In this document: positions 8,922 through 17,118 of the stretch, piece after piece | How the letters are laid out: each line of letters starts with the position of its first letter | Numbering within the stretch: the stretch's first letter is position 1 | From: an uncultured Flavonifractor sp. | Lineage (GTDB): Bacteria > Bacillota > Clostridia > Oscillospirales > Oscillospiraceae | Assembly (NCBI RefSeq): GCF_944387675.1 | Contig: NZ_CALXFV010000008.1 | Coordinates: 1-36,992 of the forward strand | Length of the DNA: 36,992 nt | Reading direction: 5' to 3' | The notes under the pieces: model-generated | Told to the model about the DNA's origin: nothing | The model's input: only the letters and a program-made list of their open reading frames with translations | Databases searched by the model: none | Program-made: the position numbers and the translations under genes

Positions 8922-10378
8922 CAATGGGAAAACCAACCGGATTTATGGAATATCATCGTCAGGGAAATCCCTCCCAGCCGCCTCTGGAGCGCATCCGGCA
9001 CTACCGGGAGTTCCATCCGCGGCTGGGCCGGGAGGAGCGGCGGCGTCAGGGCGCCCGGTGCATGGAGTGCGGCATCCCCTTCTGTCAGTCTGGGGCGGTG
9101 CTGGGCGGCATGGTCTCCGGCTGTCCCTTGCGCAATCTGGTCCCTGAGTGGAACGATTTGATCTACACCGGCAACCTGGGCCATGCCCTGGACCGACTGC
9201 TGAAAACCAACAACTTCCCTGAATTTACCGGCCGGGTATGCCCCGCCCTGTGCGAGGCGGCCTGCACCTGCGGGCTTCACGGTGAGCCGGTCACCATCAG
9301 GGAAAATGAGCTGGGCATCATTGAGGAGGCCTGGGAGAAGGGCCTGATCCAACCCCACCAGCCCTCCATCCGGACGGGCAGGCGTGTGGCGGTGGTGGGC
9401 TCCGGCCCCGCCGGCCTGGCCTGCGCCGATCAGCTCAACCGGAGGGGCCATACCGTCACCGTCTTTGAGCGGGAGGACCGGCCCGGCGGCCTGCTCATGT
9501 ATGGCATTCCAAATATGAAGTTGGAGAAATCCGTCGTCCAGCGGCGGGTGGATCTGATGGCCGCCCAGGGCGTCACCTTCCGCACCGGCGCGGACGTGGG
9601 GCGGAACGTGGCGGCGGAGGAACTGAGGAAAGGGTTTGACGCGGTGGTGCTCTGCTGCGGCGCCTCTAAGCCCCGGGACCTGGACATTCCAGGCCGGGAG
9701 GCCGACGGGGTGTACTTTGCCGTGGATTTTCTCAAGGAGACCACCCGCGCTCTGCTCACCTCCGGATTGGACGGCGGAGGTCATCCCAGCGCCAGGGACA
9801 GACAGGTGGTGGTCGTCGGCGGCGGCGACACGGGCAATGACTGCGTGGCCACCTGTATCCGCCACGGCTGCGCCCATGTGGTCCAGCTGGAGATGCTGCC
9901 CAAACCGCCCGCAGCCCGGCGGGAGGATAACCCCTGGCCGGAGTGGCCCAGGGTATGCAAAACCGACTATGGACAAGAGGAGGCCATTGCCCTGTTTGGC
10001 CACGACCCCAGAATCTACCAGACCACCGTCACCGGACTGATTGCCGATGAACAGGGGAGCCTTCAGGGTGTCCAAACCGTCAGGCTGGACGGTGCGCTGA
10101 AGCCGATTCCCGGCACGGAAGCGGTGCTGGACTGCCAGCTGCTGCTCATTGCCGCCGGCTTCCTGGGTGCGCAGGAGTATGTACCCCAGGCCTTTGGAGC
10201 TGTGCTCACGCCACGCACCTGCGTCGGCACCGCCGCTGGCCAATATGCCACCAGTGTACCCGGCGTATTTACCGCCGGCGACATGCATCGGGGCCAATCC
10301 CTGGTGGTATGGGCAATCCGCGAAGGCCGGGAGGCCGCCCGTGAGGTGGACCACTACCTGATGGGATACAGCACCTGA
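8918..10378 (+). CDS. gltD: Glutamate synthase small subunit
   Basis: A 486-residue NAD(P)H-dependent small (beta) subunit of glutamate synthase that feeds electrons to GltB. Seen in order: an N-terminal iron-sulfur region with cysteines (RCMECGIPFCQSG and GRVCPALCEAAC), an FAD-binding Rossmann motif (VVGSGPAGLACA), an NAD(P)H-binding motif (VVVVGGGDTGNDC), and a C-terminal FAD motif (GVFTAGDMHRGQSLVVWAI). The start could be ATG 8918 or ATG 8924, two codons later; the GGTGGGGGA just upstream fits the second slightly better by spacing. Transcription ends at the hairpin beginning at 10388, convergent with the eut locus. Confidence 0.97.
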   Translation: MTMGKPTGFMEYHRQGNPSQPPLERIRHYREFHPRLGREERRRQGARCMECGIPFCQSGAVLGGMVSGCPLRNLVPEWNDLIYTGNLGHALDRLLKTNNFPEFTGRVCPALCEAACTCGLHGEPVTIRENELGIIEEAWEKGLIQPHQPSIRTGRRVAVVGSGPAGLACADQLNRRGHTVTVFEREDRPGGLLMYGIPNMKLEKSVVQRRVDLMAAQGVTFRTGADVGRNVAAEELRKGFDAVVLCCGASKPRDLDIPGREADGVYFAVDFLKETTRALLTSGLDGGGHPSARDRQVVVVGGGDTGNDCVATCIRHGCAHVVQLEMLPKPPAARREDNPWPEWPRVCKTDYGQEEAIALFGHDPRIYQTTVTGLIADEQGSLQGVQTVRLDGALKPIPGTEAVLDCQLLLIAAGFLGAQEYVPQAFGAVLTPRTCVGTAAGQYATSVPGVFTAGDMHRGQSLVVWAIREGREAAREVDHYLMGYST

Positions 10379-10387
10379 CCTGTCTTT

Positions 10388-10420
10388 GCCCCCGGGGCGG
10401 CCAGCCCCGGGGGCGTTTTC
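10388..10420 (+). terminator. gltD terminator
   Basis: An 11-bp GC-only stem (10388-10398 with 10404-10414), loop GGCCA, followed by GTTTTCG. It sits 10 bases after the gltD stop codon. Confidence 0.85.
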
Positions 10421-10440
10421 GCCCAGCAGAGGGCGGACAA

Positions 10441-10489
10441 GAGAAGGCCGGAGGCGGCCGCCTGCATCGGCGGCCGCCTCCGGCCTCTC
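10441..10489 (-). terminator. Long GC-rich hairpin between convergent transcripts
   Basis: A 17-bp perfect stem (10446-10462 with 10469-10485) extended by GAGA/TCTC gives about 21 bp closed by a six-base loop. On the minus strand it is followed by TTCTCTTGTCC, so it may end the riboswitch RNA. On the plus strand there is no T run, so its role there would be only a backup to the gltD terminator. Confidence 0.55.
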
Positions 10490-10554
10490 GGGGGTTGGTA
10501 AACCAACGGACTCCCCGCACACATCCAGCGGTGTGAGGAGCGCCGCTTACCACG

Positions 10555-10620
10555 AAAACGAAAACTGCACCCAAATGGGTGCAGCCATTGGGCCGCCGGC
10601 TACCGGCAGCCATTGCACCC
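10555..10620 (-). terminator. Riboswitch expression platform: terminator and antiterminator
   Basis: On the minus strand an 8-bp stem CTGCACCC/GGGTGCAG with loop ATTT (10565-10584) is followed by TTTTCGTTTTCG, a good intrinsic terminator. An upstream GGGTGCA (10614-10620) can instead pair with the TGCACCC of the terminator's 5' arm, enclosing a 9-bp hairpin. The two structures exclude each other, as expected for a transcription-controlling riboswitch. Confidence 0.75.
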
Positions 10621-10652
10621 TCTCTGGATCGGAGCGGATTGTTCGTGCGTCA

Positions 10653-10812
10653 TACGCAGGCAGGTATTCTGACTCAGGCATCCGGCGCAGCGCCCGCCTT
10701 CCCGGAGTTTCCTCCAGTGGCAACTGGGCGCCGCTTTGCCTATACAGCAACGGCATTGTGCGGGATTCTCACCCGCTTCCCTCTTACGTGCATAAGGATA
10801 TGCACCTGCGTA
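10653..10812 (-). ncRNA. Cobalamin (B12) riboswitch without a downstream gene
   Basis: This is a cobalamin riboswitch aptamer on the minus strand. The closing P1 stem is TACGCAGG (10805-10812) pairing with CCTGCGTA (10653-10660). Conserved blocks in order are AGAGGGAAGCGGGTGAGAAT, GCCACTGG, GGGAAGGC and the B12 box AGTCAGAATACCTGCC. It lies 72 bases after the eutQ stop, so it can only control RNA between here and the convergent gltD; no credible reading frame exists there. I infer a regulatory RNA comparable to EutX (Enterococcus) or Rli55 (Listeria). No convincing separate promoter was found upstream, so it may also be part of the eut transcript. Confidence 0.9.
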
Positions 10813-10884
10813 CCCATATGATTCATTTGTCGGGCCGCCGGCCGGCCCGCCCAACAGGGCGGGCCGGGACGGCGGACACGTTTT

Positions 10885-11322
10885 TTATGCCATCTCCTGC
10901 CAGTTGGCCGGATAGACAAAGTAGGCGTACCGGGCCTTGTCCGGCGTCTGGAAATGGATGTGGCTGCCCTTGGGGATGTAGATGATATCCCCGGGGCCGC
11001 CGGAGACAATGCGGCCGTCGATTTCAATCTCCAGCGTTCCGTCGATCACCATGTCGTACTCGTCATAGGTCAGGGTCCACTCAAAGCTGGTGTGATCCAG
11101 CTCCATGATCCCGCAGCCCATGCGGGGAGCCTCCTCCAGGGTGACCACGTCCTTCAGGCTGACGCCTTCCTGCTCAAACGGCTCGCACTTGACGGTGCTG
11201 GTCTTGATGCCGATGATGCCGCTGGGGTCCACCTGCCGCACAAAGCCGGGGCCGGACTTGCCGGTGGCCTCCTCCAGCACCTTGGTGACAATTTCACGGA
11301 TCAGTGCTTCGCTTACATTCAT
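10885..11322 (-). CDS. eutQ: EutQ-like cupin, short form
   Basis: A 145-residue cupin protein of the EutQ family. EutQ supports microcompartment assembly, and acetate kinase activity has been reported for the Salmonella protein. The cupin core is visible (YDEYDMVIDGTLEIEIDGR, GDIIYIPKGSHIHF). It is shorter than the ~230-residue enterobacterial EutQ: the large N-terminal region is replaced by an amphipathic helix (MNVSEALIREIVTKVLEEA) that resembles an encapsulation peptide. It is the last gene of the eut locus, 18 bases after eutH. The start ATG 11322 has AGGAGC about 8 bases upstream. Confidence 0.9.
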   Translation of the reverse strand: MNVSEALIREIVTKVLEEATGKSGPGFVRQVDPSGIIGIKTSTVKCEPFEQEGVSLKDVVTLEEAPRMGCGIMELDHTSFEWTLTYDEYDMVIDGTLEIEIDGRIVSGGPGDIIYIPKGSHIHFQTPDKARYAYFVYPANWQEMA

Positions 11323-11340
11323 AATGCGCTCCTGTTTCTC

Positions 11341-12564
11341 TTACATCTTGGTGGCGTTGATCTTGGCCAGCAGCTTGGGAGAGAGAATGTTGGCCAGGAT
11401 GATGGCGGTAATACCGGCCACCAGCTTGCCCACGATCACGGGGAAGATCATGTCGGGGTTGTTGCCGGCGGTGAAGCCCAGGTGGTCGCCGAACACGAAG
11501 GCGGCGGACACGGCAAAGGCCACGTTGAGCAGCTTGCCCTTGGGATTCATCTCGCCCATGATGTTGAACATGGCGATGTTGTTGGCCAGGTTGGCCACCA
11601 TACCGGCAGAGCCCTTCTCATCCATACCCAGGGCGCCGCCGATCTTGGACAGGGCGCCGCCGAAGGTGCGGGTAATCCACTCCACCATGGGGAAGGCGCC
11701 GATGAGGACGATGGCGATCTGGCCGCAGACCAGCAGGCCGCTGTCCAGACCCCGGGAGCCGTCGGCGGGATTCTCCACCATAATGTGGAATACGGGGAAC
11801 ATGATGCCGGTAATCTGCTCAAACACCGCGATGGCCGTGAGGGCGGTGATGACGATGGTGACGCCGGTGCCGAACTTGTTGAAGCCGTTGATCATGGGGC
11901 CGGGGGCAAACCACAGGCCGATGCAGATCAGGCCGGCAATGATGATAACCGGCACCAGATTGATGAGAATGCGGGTAATGCCCAGCTCATAGGGAGTGAA
12001 CAGGTCCATGATCACGCCGCCGGCAATACAGCCGATGGGGACGGTAATCAGGCCGGCCAGCACACCGGCGCCCAGGTAGGGCCGGTCTTCCTTCTTGATA
12101 ATGGACAGAGCCACCGGGATGGTGAACACGATGGTGGGACCCATCATGGTACCCAGAATCAGACCGGCGAAGTTGCCGATAGACTCATCAGCGGCCAGCT
12201 GCATGGCCAGAGGATAGCCGCCCATGTCGCAGGCCAGCAGGGTGGTGGCAAACATGGAGGCGTCGGCGCCAATCATGGTGTACAGGGGCTTGATGATGGG
12301 GCCAAGCACCATGGACAGCACGGGAGCGGCTGCCACAACGCCGGCCATGGCCAGGGCCAGAGGACCCATGGCGTTGAAGCCCTCTTCAAACTTCTCGCCA
12401 TAGCCCAGCTTGTTGCCCCGGATCTTGTCCACGGCACCTACGATCATGAAGATCATCATGATCATCATAATCACAGAGTTGATGGAGATGTTCTGGATCC
12501 ATGCGGAGATACTCTCGGTAAACACACTGCCGTCAGCGGCGGCTATCAGTTCACTGAAATCCAT
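11341..12564 (-). CDS. eutH: Ethanolamine permease EutH
   Basis: A 407-residue, very hydrophobic polytopic membrane protein of the EutH family, which lets ethanolamine into the cell. The ATG at 12564 (MDFSELI) is chosen because AGGAG lies ten bases upstream; a TTG farther upstream would place that Shine-Dalgarno inside the gene. About ten to eleven membrane segments are evident, with family-typical glycine-rich stretches (LACDMGGYPLAMQL, FGDHLGFTAGN). It lies between the pduT-like gene and eutQ, in the distal part of the eut locus. Confidence 0.95.
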   Translation of the reverse strand: MDFSELIAAADGSVFTESISAWIQNISINSVIMMIMMIFMIVGAVDKIRGNKLGYGEKFEEGFNAMGPLALAMAGVVAAAPVLSMVLGPIIKPLYTMIGADASMFATTLLACDMGGYPLAMQLAADESIGNFAGLILGTMMGPTIVFTIPVALSIIKKEDRPYLGAGVLAGLITVPIGCIAGGVIMDLFTPYELGITRILINLVPVIIIAGLICIGLWFAPGPMINGFNKFGTGVTIVITALTAIAVFEQITGIMFPVFHIMVENPADGSRGLDSGLLVCGQIAIVLIGAFPMVEWITRTFGGALSKIGGALGMDEKGSAGMVANLANNIAMFNIMGEMNPKGKLLNVAFAVSAAFVFGDHLGFTAGNNPDMIFPVIVGKLVAGITAIILANILSPKLLAKINATKM

Positions 12565-12617
12565 ACGCTTCTCACTCCTTTTCAATCATAAACACACAAC
12601 AGCAGGGGTGGGATTAC

Positions 12618-13157
12618 TCACATAATGCTTTGAAACAGCTTGGGCGCGGGACGCGGGATCACGGTGGTACCCACCAGCAGCTCGGCGTGCTCCGCCGCCG
12701 CGGCCACCGCCGCCCGGACAGCACCCACATCGCCGGTGAGGGTCACATAGCCCTTGCCGCCGATGGCGTAGCCGATGCGCACCTCAATAAGGGTCACATT
12801 GGCCGCCTTGGCCGCCACGTCGGCGGCAGTGATGGCGGAAGCCACGGAGTAGAACTCCAGAACACCCAGGGCGCCGCCCTGAGGTACCTGCGTGGTCATG
12901 CTGATGGCGGGGATCAGCTGGGGATGGACGTTGGGCAGCAGCAGCGTGTCCACCACATACTCGCCCCCCCGGCGGATGCCCTCCGCCATGGACGCCTTCA
13001 CGTCACCGGTGTCTCCCGCAATGAGAATCATGTACTTTCCGGGGCAGACGGTGGAGGAGCGGATGAGGTCCACCTGCGCCGCCTTTACCATGTAGTCGCA
13101 GGTCTCGATGCCCCGGGCAATGCTGGTCAGCTCCACCATGCCGATGGCCATTCTCAT
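12618..13157 (-). CDS. PduT-like tandem-BMC shell protein with Fe-S cysteine
   Basis: A 179-residue protein with two BMC domains in tandem (about 1-88 and 95-179), forming a pseudohexameric trimer in the microcompartment shell. Cys38 (STVCPGKY) falls at the same residue number as the cysteine that binds a [4Fe-4S] cluster on the three-fold axis of Salmonella PduT. It starts at ATG 13157, overlapping the pduS-like stop codon by 4 bases, which suggests the two products act together: PduT is thought to pass electrons across the shell to or from PduS. Such genes are standard in propanediol loci and also found in some Firmicutes eut loci. Confidence 0.9.
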   Translation of the reverse strand: MRMAIGMVELTSIARGIETCDYMVKAAQVDLIRSSTVCPGKYMILIAGDTGDVKASMAEGIRRGGEYVVDTLLLPNVHPQLIPAISMTTQVPQGGALGVLEFYSVASAITAADVAAKAANVTLIEVRIGYAIGGKGYVTLTGDVGAVRAAVAAAAEHAELLVGTTVIPRPAPKLFQSIM

Positions 13158-14512
13158 GCCGATTCAACCTCCTTCCGGCGCAGCCACACGCCTGCCGGTG
13201 TGATTTCTTCCACCACGCCGTCCATACTGGCGTGGATGTTGGCGGACAGGCCCTCCGCCGCCTGGCCCAGCAGCTCGCCGCAGGCCACCCGCTCCCCCAC
13301 CGCCTTCACGGGAAGGGCGGGCTTGCCGATGTGCTGCTGCATGGGAATGCACACCCGCTCCGGCTCCAGCGTAATGCAGCTGTGGGCATGCAGGCCGTTG
13401 TAGGCCGCCAGACCCAGCCTGGCAATCAGCCGGTCCGTGGGCGTCTTGCGCGCATCCGCAAACTCCCGGGCGTGCGGTTCCATGTTCCGGGGAACCTGGA
13501 TTCCCCGGCTGCGCAGCTCCCCTTTCAGGTAGCTGTTCACCTTCCGGGGGGACAGCCCCATGGGACAGGCAAACATCTCGCACACTCCGCAGTCACAGCA
13601 GTTGGCCGCGTCTCCAAAGGTGGCCAGATACGCCTCGTTGTCCTCCACACCCTTCTCCCGCCAGAGGTTCCGCATCATCAGATGGGGACGGATCTGGTGG
13701 CCGATGAGGTAGCGGGGACACAGGTCGGTACACATCCGGCACTGAATGCAGGCGCTTTTGGCCTGGTGCCGGATGGCGTCCATGGACAGGGCCGCCCGGC
13801 GGAACAGATAGTGATCGGGGGGCAGGACAATCAGGTTTCCGGTGGTCTTGGTCACCACCGCCTCCTCCATGGCTGCCGGCTCGGTGAGCACCTTGCCCAT
13901 CATGGGTCCCCCCACAATGAGGGCGTACTTGCCAATGGTGGGAGACGCGGCGGCCACACACTGGGTCAGCGGCGTGCCGATGGGGACATAGAGCATCACC
14001 GGCTCCTTTACCTCTCCCACCACGGACAGGTACTTGTGGGTGACGGGGCGGCCCTCCAGGGCGTCCATGATGTTGAGCAGGGTACCCACGTTGTCCACCA
14101 CACAGCCCACGTCCAGGGGCAGGCCCCGCTCGGGTACCGAGCGGCCGGTGACCTGCTCCACCATGGTCTGTTCATCCCCGGCGGGATAGAAGGTCTTCAT
14201 CGGAAAGATCTCCACCTCCGCCCGGAGGCGGCGGATCGCCTCCTCCAAGGCGGAGATCTCCGCCTGATACTTGCCCTTCAGGGCAATGACGGCCCGCTTC
14301 GCACCCAGATGGGCGGACACCGCCGCGGTAGCCGCCACAATCCGGTCGGGAAACGTCCGGCACAGGTACTTGTCGGTCTCAATCAGCGGCTCACACTCCG
14401 CGGCGTTCACCAGGAAGCACTCCGCCTTGGCCGACAGCTTCACATGGGTGGGAAAGCCGGCCCCGCCGGCTCCCACCACACCGGCGGCCTTGACCGCTTC
14501 TGTCAGATTCAT
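13154..14512 (-). CDS. PduS/RnfC-like cobalamin reductase
   Basis: A 452-residue iron-sulfur flavoprotein of the RnfC/PduS type. The N-terminal nucleotide/FMN region shows the VVGAGGAGFPTHVKL motif and NAAECEPLIETD. Two [4Fe-4S] cluster motifs follow (CIQCRMCTDLCPRYL, then CCDCGVCEMFACPMG). The C-terminal domain resembles the SLBB/barrel-hybrid region. In propanediol loci PduS reduces cob(III)/cob(II)alamin for the adenosyltransferase, so here it probably serves EutT and EutBC. Translational overlap with the pduT-like gene suggests a linked electron path through the shell. ATG 14512 has AAAGGA about 11 bases upstream, within the repeated element described at 14517-14529. Confidence 0.9.
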   Translation of the reverse strand: MNLTEAVKAAGVVGAGGAGFPTHVKLSAKAECFLVNAAECEPLIETDKYLCRTFPDRIVAATAAVSAHLGAKRAVIALKGKYQAEISALEEAIRRLRAEVEIFPMKTFYPAGDEQTMVEQVTGRSVPERGLPLDVGCVVDNVGTLLNIMDALEGRPVTHKYLSVVGEVKEPVMLYVPIGTPLTQCVAAASPTIGKYALIVGGPMMGKVLTEPAAMEEAVVTKTTGNLIVLPPDHYLFRRAALSMDAIRHQAKSACIQCRMCTDLCPRYLIGHQIRPHLMMRNLWREKGVEDNEAYLATFGDAANCCDCGVCEMFACPMGLSPRKVNSYLKGELRSRGIQVPRNMEPHAREFADARKTPTDRLIARLGLAAYNGLHAHSCITLEPERVCIPMQQHIGKPALPVKAVGERVACGELLGQAAEGLSANIHASMDGVVEEITPAGVWLRRKEVESA

Positions 14513-14542
14513 TCTGGACCATTCCTTTCACGGGCATCCCCG

Positions 14543-14833
14543 TTACAGCTCGGGCAGCGCACTCTGGTCAACCTCCTGGTCGTCCACGATGCCCACAACA
14601 GTGGCGTCCACGGGGATGCTCATATCCCCGGCCGCACTCCGGGCGGAGCTGCCCCCTACCACCAGTACCGTCTCGCCCACACCGGCGCCGATGATATCCG
14701 CCGCCACAATGGGGCAGCGGTCCTTCCCGCCTGTGAGCACGTTCAACGGCTGCACCAGCAGCAGCTTCAGTCCCGCCAGTTTTTCCTCCTTGCGGGTGGC
14801 CCAGATGGTGCCGATGACTTTGGCAACTTTCAT
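14543..14833 (-). CDS. eutN: EutN/CcmL pentameric vertex protein
   Basis: A 96-residue EutN/CcmL-type protein that caps the vertices of the microcompartment shell as a pentamer. The sequence MKVAKVIGTIWATRK followed by KLLLVQPL is the typical N-terminus. A second ATG at 14845 abuts the Shine-Dalgarno AAAGGA and is less likely as the start. Its small size and the IIGAGVGETVLVVGGSSAR segment fit the family. It is in line with the unknown eut protein upstream and the pduS-like gene downstream. Confidence 0.93.
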   Translation of the reverse strand: MKVAKVIGTIWATRKEEKLAGLKLLLVQPLNVLTGGKDRCPIVAADIIGAGVGETVLVVGGSSARSAAGDMSIPVDATVVGIVDDQEVDQSALPEL

Positions 14834-14882
14834 TCCAATGACCATTCCTTTCCCGGTTTTTGCGGCTCATGGGAGGCCGGGC

Positions 14883-15620
14883 TTAGCCCAGCTCCAGACG
14901 AATGCCCCGGTCCTTGGCGCAGTCCTTGGCCAGAGCGGTGAGAATGCATTTAGCCGGCAGGCGGATACAGGTCACCTTGGCCGCCGCGGCGTCGGAAACG
15001 TCCTTTTCCGTCAAAACCCGCTTCTCCAGCCGCAGTTCCCGCTCCTGACAGGCGCAGGGCGTGGGAGCAGGGGCGGACCGCTCCGCCCTCGGGCCGGATT
15101 CCCCGCAGCCGGCGAGAACATGCTCCAGATTGCTCTGGCTGCATATCACCGCGCCGGAGGCAGTCAGCAGGTTCAGATGGGCCTCCAGCGCCGCATAATA
15201 GGGCGCCGGCGCCGTGGTGGCATAGCGGTACAGCTCCACCTGCTCGGTGAGGATGTAGACTCGCTTTCCCATCAGAATGGCCTGGGAGGCCATGCGGGTG
15301 TAGGGCGTGTCGCAGATGCCCAGGGCCAGCTTGCTCAGCACGTCGTTGGTCAGCTGACACAGTACCACGCAGGACTGGGCGGACAGGTCCGCCACATCCT
15401 CCGGACGGCAGGCACAGGTGATGGCAAACCGCTCCTTCAGCGCGGCGTTGTCCAGCACCTGGGTGCAGCACTGGTCTTCCGTCTGACTCAGCACCAGCAG
15501 GCCGGGTTTCCCGGCGGGCTCACCGGCGGGGTCCTGCCCCGCATCCGCCGCCTCGCCGGCTGCCGCCAGCTTGGCCGCCACACGGGCCAGAATCTCGTCA
15601 ATGAGCTTGCTCTGCTCCAT
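14883..15620 (-). CDS. Ethanolamine-locus protein of unknown function
   Basis: A 245-residue protein that I recognise only as a type found in Firmicutes eut loci, without an assigned reaction. The first ~20 residues (MEQSKLIDEILARVAAKL) form an amphipathic helix like an encapsulation peptide, followed by a Gly/Ala/Pro-rich linker (about 22-38). The middle has alternating hydrophobic strands and helices (CVVLCQLTNDVLSKLALGI; GKRVYILTEQVELYRY; APYYAALEAHLNLLTASGA), a pattern reminiscent of a flavoprotein-like fold. The C-terminal segment ends in TEKDVSDAAAAKVTCIRL. It is Cys-rich for its size. It sits between eutJ and eutN; the start ATG 15620 follows GGAGGGAG. Confidence 0.75.
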   Translation of the reverse strand: MEQSKLIDEILARVAAKLAAAGEAADAGQDPAGEPAGKPGLLVLSQTEDQCCTQVLDNAALKERFAITCACRPEDVADLSAQSCVVLCQLTNDVLSKLALGICDTPYTRMASQAILMGKRVYILTEQVELYRYATTAPAPYYAALEAHLNLLTASGAVICSQSNLEHVLAGCGESGPRAERSAPAPTPCACQERELRLEKRVLTEKDVSDAAAAKVTCIRLPAKCILTALAKDCAKDRGIRLELG

Positions 15621-15639
15621 ATCGCTCCCTCCTTTCCCG

Positions 15640-16458
15640 TTAAAGTTTGCAGTTCATGGCGATGCCCGCAGGCGTCACCAGAAAGGGATTGGCCGGCTTG
15701 ATTGTGTGGATGCCGGTCACTTTTTCAAAAACTTCCTCAATGCCGGTCAGGCAGCAGGTGCCGCCGCACAGATAAATGGTGTCGGCGTCCGCCTTTGTCA
15801 CGTAGCGTTTGACGATGCTGCCCATTTTCTCCAGCACCGGCCGTACCACCGGCAGGATCTCCCGGTGGCGGGAATAGTCCTGCTTGATGGCCTCGGCCTC
15901 TTCAAAGGGAATATGGTAGTTGCCCGCCAAAACCAGAGACAGGTGGGTGCCGCCGGTAGGCTCGTCCTCGGTCTGGACCACCACCCCGTCCTTCAGCACC
16001 GCCAGACCGGTGGTGCCGCCGCCGATGTCCACCACCACGCCGTTTTCAATCTGGTAAATGGCGTTGGCGGCGGAGGGCTCGTCCAGGATGTCGGTGACCT
16101 CGAACCCCGCCCCCTCGGCCACGTACTGGTGGGTGCGGGCGCTGGACTCCGTCCCCGCCGGCATGGCAATGGCACAGTTTTCCAGCTCCGTCCCCAGCCG
16201 GGCCTCCAGCTTCTCCTTCAGCTCCCGGACAATGCGCAGCGCGCCGGTGTAATCCACCACCACGCCGTCCCGCAGGACCTGAGCCGCCCGCTTCTCGCAG
16301 GCCACGGGGTTGTTTTCCTCATCCAGCACCACCAGCACGATATAGGCCGTACCCAGGTCCACTCCGGTCTTGAGCTTGTGGCCCACCGGGCGGAAGGTGG
16401 TGGTTTCGGATGCCTCCACGCGGGCGAGGTAAGCGTTTACGCGGTCCAGATCCATCAT
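15640..16458 (-). CDS. eutJ: EutJ, Hsp70-like chaperone-type protein
   Basis: A 272-residue actin/Hsp70-fold protein of the EutJ family. Evidence is the phosphate-1 loop (GVDLGTAYIVLVVLD), the phosphate-2 region (VVDIGGGTTGLAVL) and the adenosine segment (IYLCGGTCCLTGIEEVF). EutJ is thought to help assemble or maintain eut enzymes; its exact role is unsettled. It lacks the substrate-binding domain of DnaK. ATG 16458 has AAGGAG about nine bases upstream. It lies 33 bases downstream of pduL and precedes the unknown gene. Confidence 0.92.
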   Translation of the reverse strand: MMDLDRVNAYLARVEASETTTFRPVGHKLKTGVDLGTAYIVLVVLDEENNPVACEKRAAQVLRDGVVVDYTGALRIVRELKEKLEARLGTELENCAIAMPAGTESSARTHQYVAEGAGFEVTDILDEPSAANAIYQIENGVVVDIGGGTTGLAVLKDGVVVQTEDEPTGGTHLSLVLAGNYHIPFEEAEAIKQDYSRHREILPVVRPVLEKMGSIVKRYVTKADADTIYLCGGTCCLTGIEEVFEKVTGIHTIKPANPFLVTPAGIAMNCKL

Positions 16459-16491
16459 GTCGCAGAGCTCCTTCTCTGATAAAATGTGGGA

Positions 16492-17103
16492 CTACCGGAT
16501 GATCTTTCCGAGGGTGAAGCCATGTACCATGGCCGCGTTGGCCTCGTCAACATCAATGTGCATTTTGCAGCTGAACTGGGTGCTCACCCGGATGATCACA
16601 TCCTTGAACACCACCGGCCGCTCCGTCATCACCGCAACGGAAACCCGCTGCTTGTCCTTCAGATTGAAGCGGATAGAGTCGGGAGCGGTGACGTGGATGT
16701 GATTGTGGGCGATGATGACTCCCTCCTCCAGCTCCAGAGTGCCGCAGGGACCCTGGATGGTGATGGAGCCGGAACCCTTTACATCCCCGGATTCCCGGAC
16801 GGGGGCCTCCACGCCCAGCGCCAGACAGTCGCTGCGGGAGAGCTCCACCTGGGTGGCGCTCCGGGCGGGACCCAGCACCGCCACCCGCTCTTTTGTCCCC
16901 TTGGGGCCGATGAGGGTTACCCGTTGCTCCGCCAGGAATTGTCCCGGCTGAGAGAGGGGGCGCCGGTGGGTGAGCACCGAGCCCGGCCCGAAGAGATACT
17001 CCACATGGGCCTGCGACAGGTGTACGTGGCGGGCAGATACCTCCACCTCCACCATGCCGGCACTGTGGACGGCGTCCATGACGGCAGATACGATCTCTTT
17101 CAT
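16492..17103 (-). CDS. pduL: PduL-type phosphotransacylase
   Basis: A 203-residue PduL family enzyme converting acetyl-CoA to acetyl-phosphate inside the microcompartment, regenerating CoA for EutE. Two zinc-ligand motifs are visible, SARHVHLS near residue 23 and AHNHIHV near residue 130, one in each half of the fold. A short N-terminal amphipathic helix (MKEIVSAVMDAVHSAG) is likely an encapsulation peptide. No classical EutD (Pta-type) phosphotransacetylase is present in the window, so PduL appears to take its place. The start ATG 17103 has AAGGAGG upstream. Confidence 0.94.
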   Translation of the reverse strand: MKEIVSAVMDAVHSAGMVEVEVSARHVHLSQAHVEYLFGPGSVLTHRRPLSQPGQFLAEQRVTLIGPKGTKERVAVLGPARSATQVELSRSDCLALGVEAPVRESGDVKGSGSITIQGPCGTLELEEGVIIAHNHIHVTAPDSIRFNLKDKQRVSVAVMTERPVVFKDVIIRVSTQFSCKMHIDVDEANAAMVHGFTLGKIIR

Positions 17104-17118
17104 GCCCGGCCAGCCTCC

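Noticed and set aside
10547-10756. 69-codon minus-strand frame downstream of and within the riboswitch
   Set aside because: It starts inside the aptamer and covers the terminator; no Shine-Dalgarno. The RNA structures explain the sequence better.
10841-10884. Terminator directly after eutQ
   Set aside because: An 11-bp GC hairpin is present, but on the minus strand no T run follows, so read-through into the riboswitch is likely.
10954-12591. Long plus-strand frame opposite eutH/eutQ
   Set aside because: Its His/Gly/Asp-rich composition is the mirror of the well-supported eutH and eutQ genes; no Shine-Dalgarno and no family resemblance.
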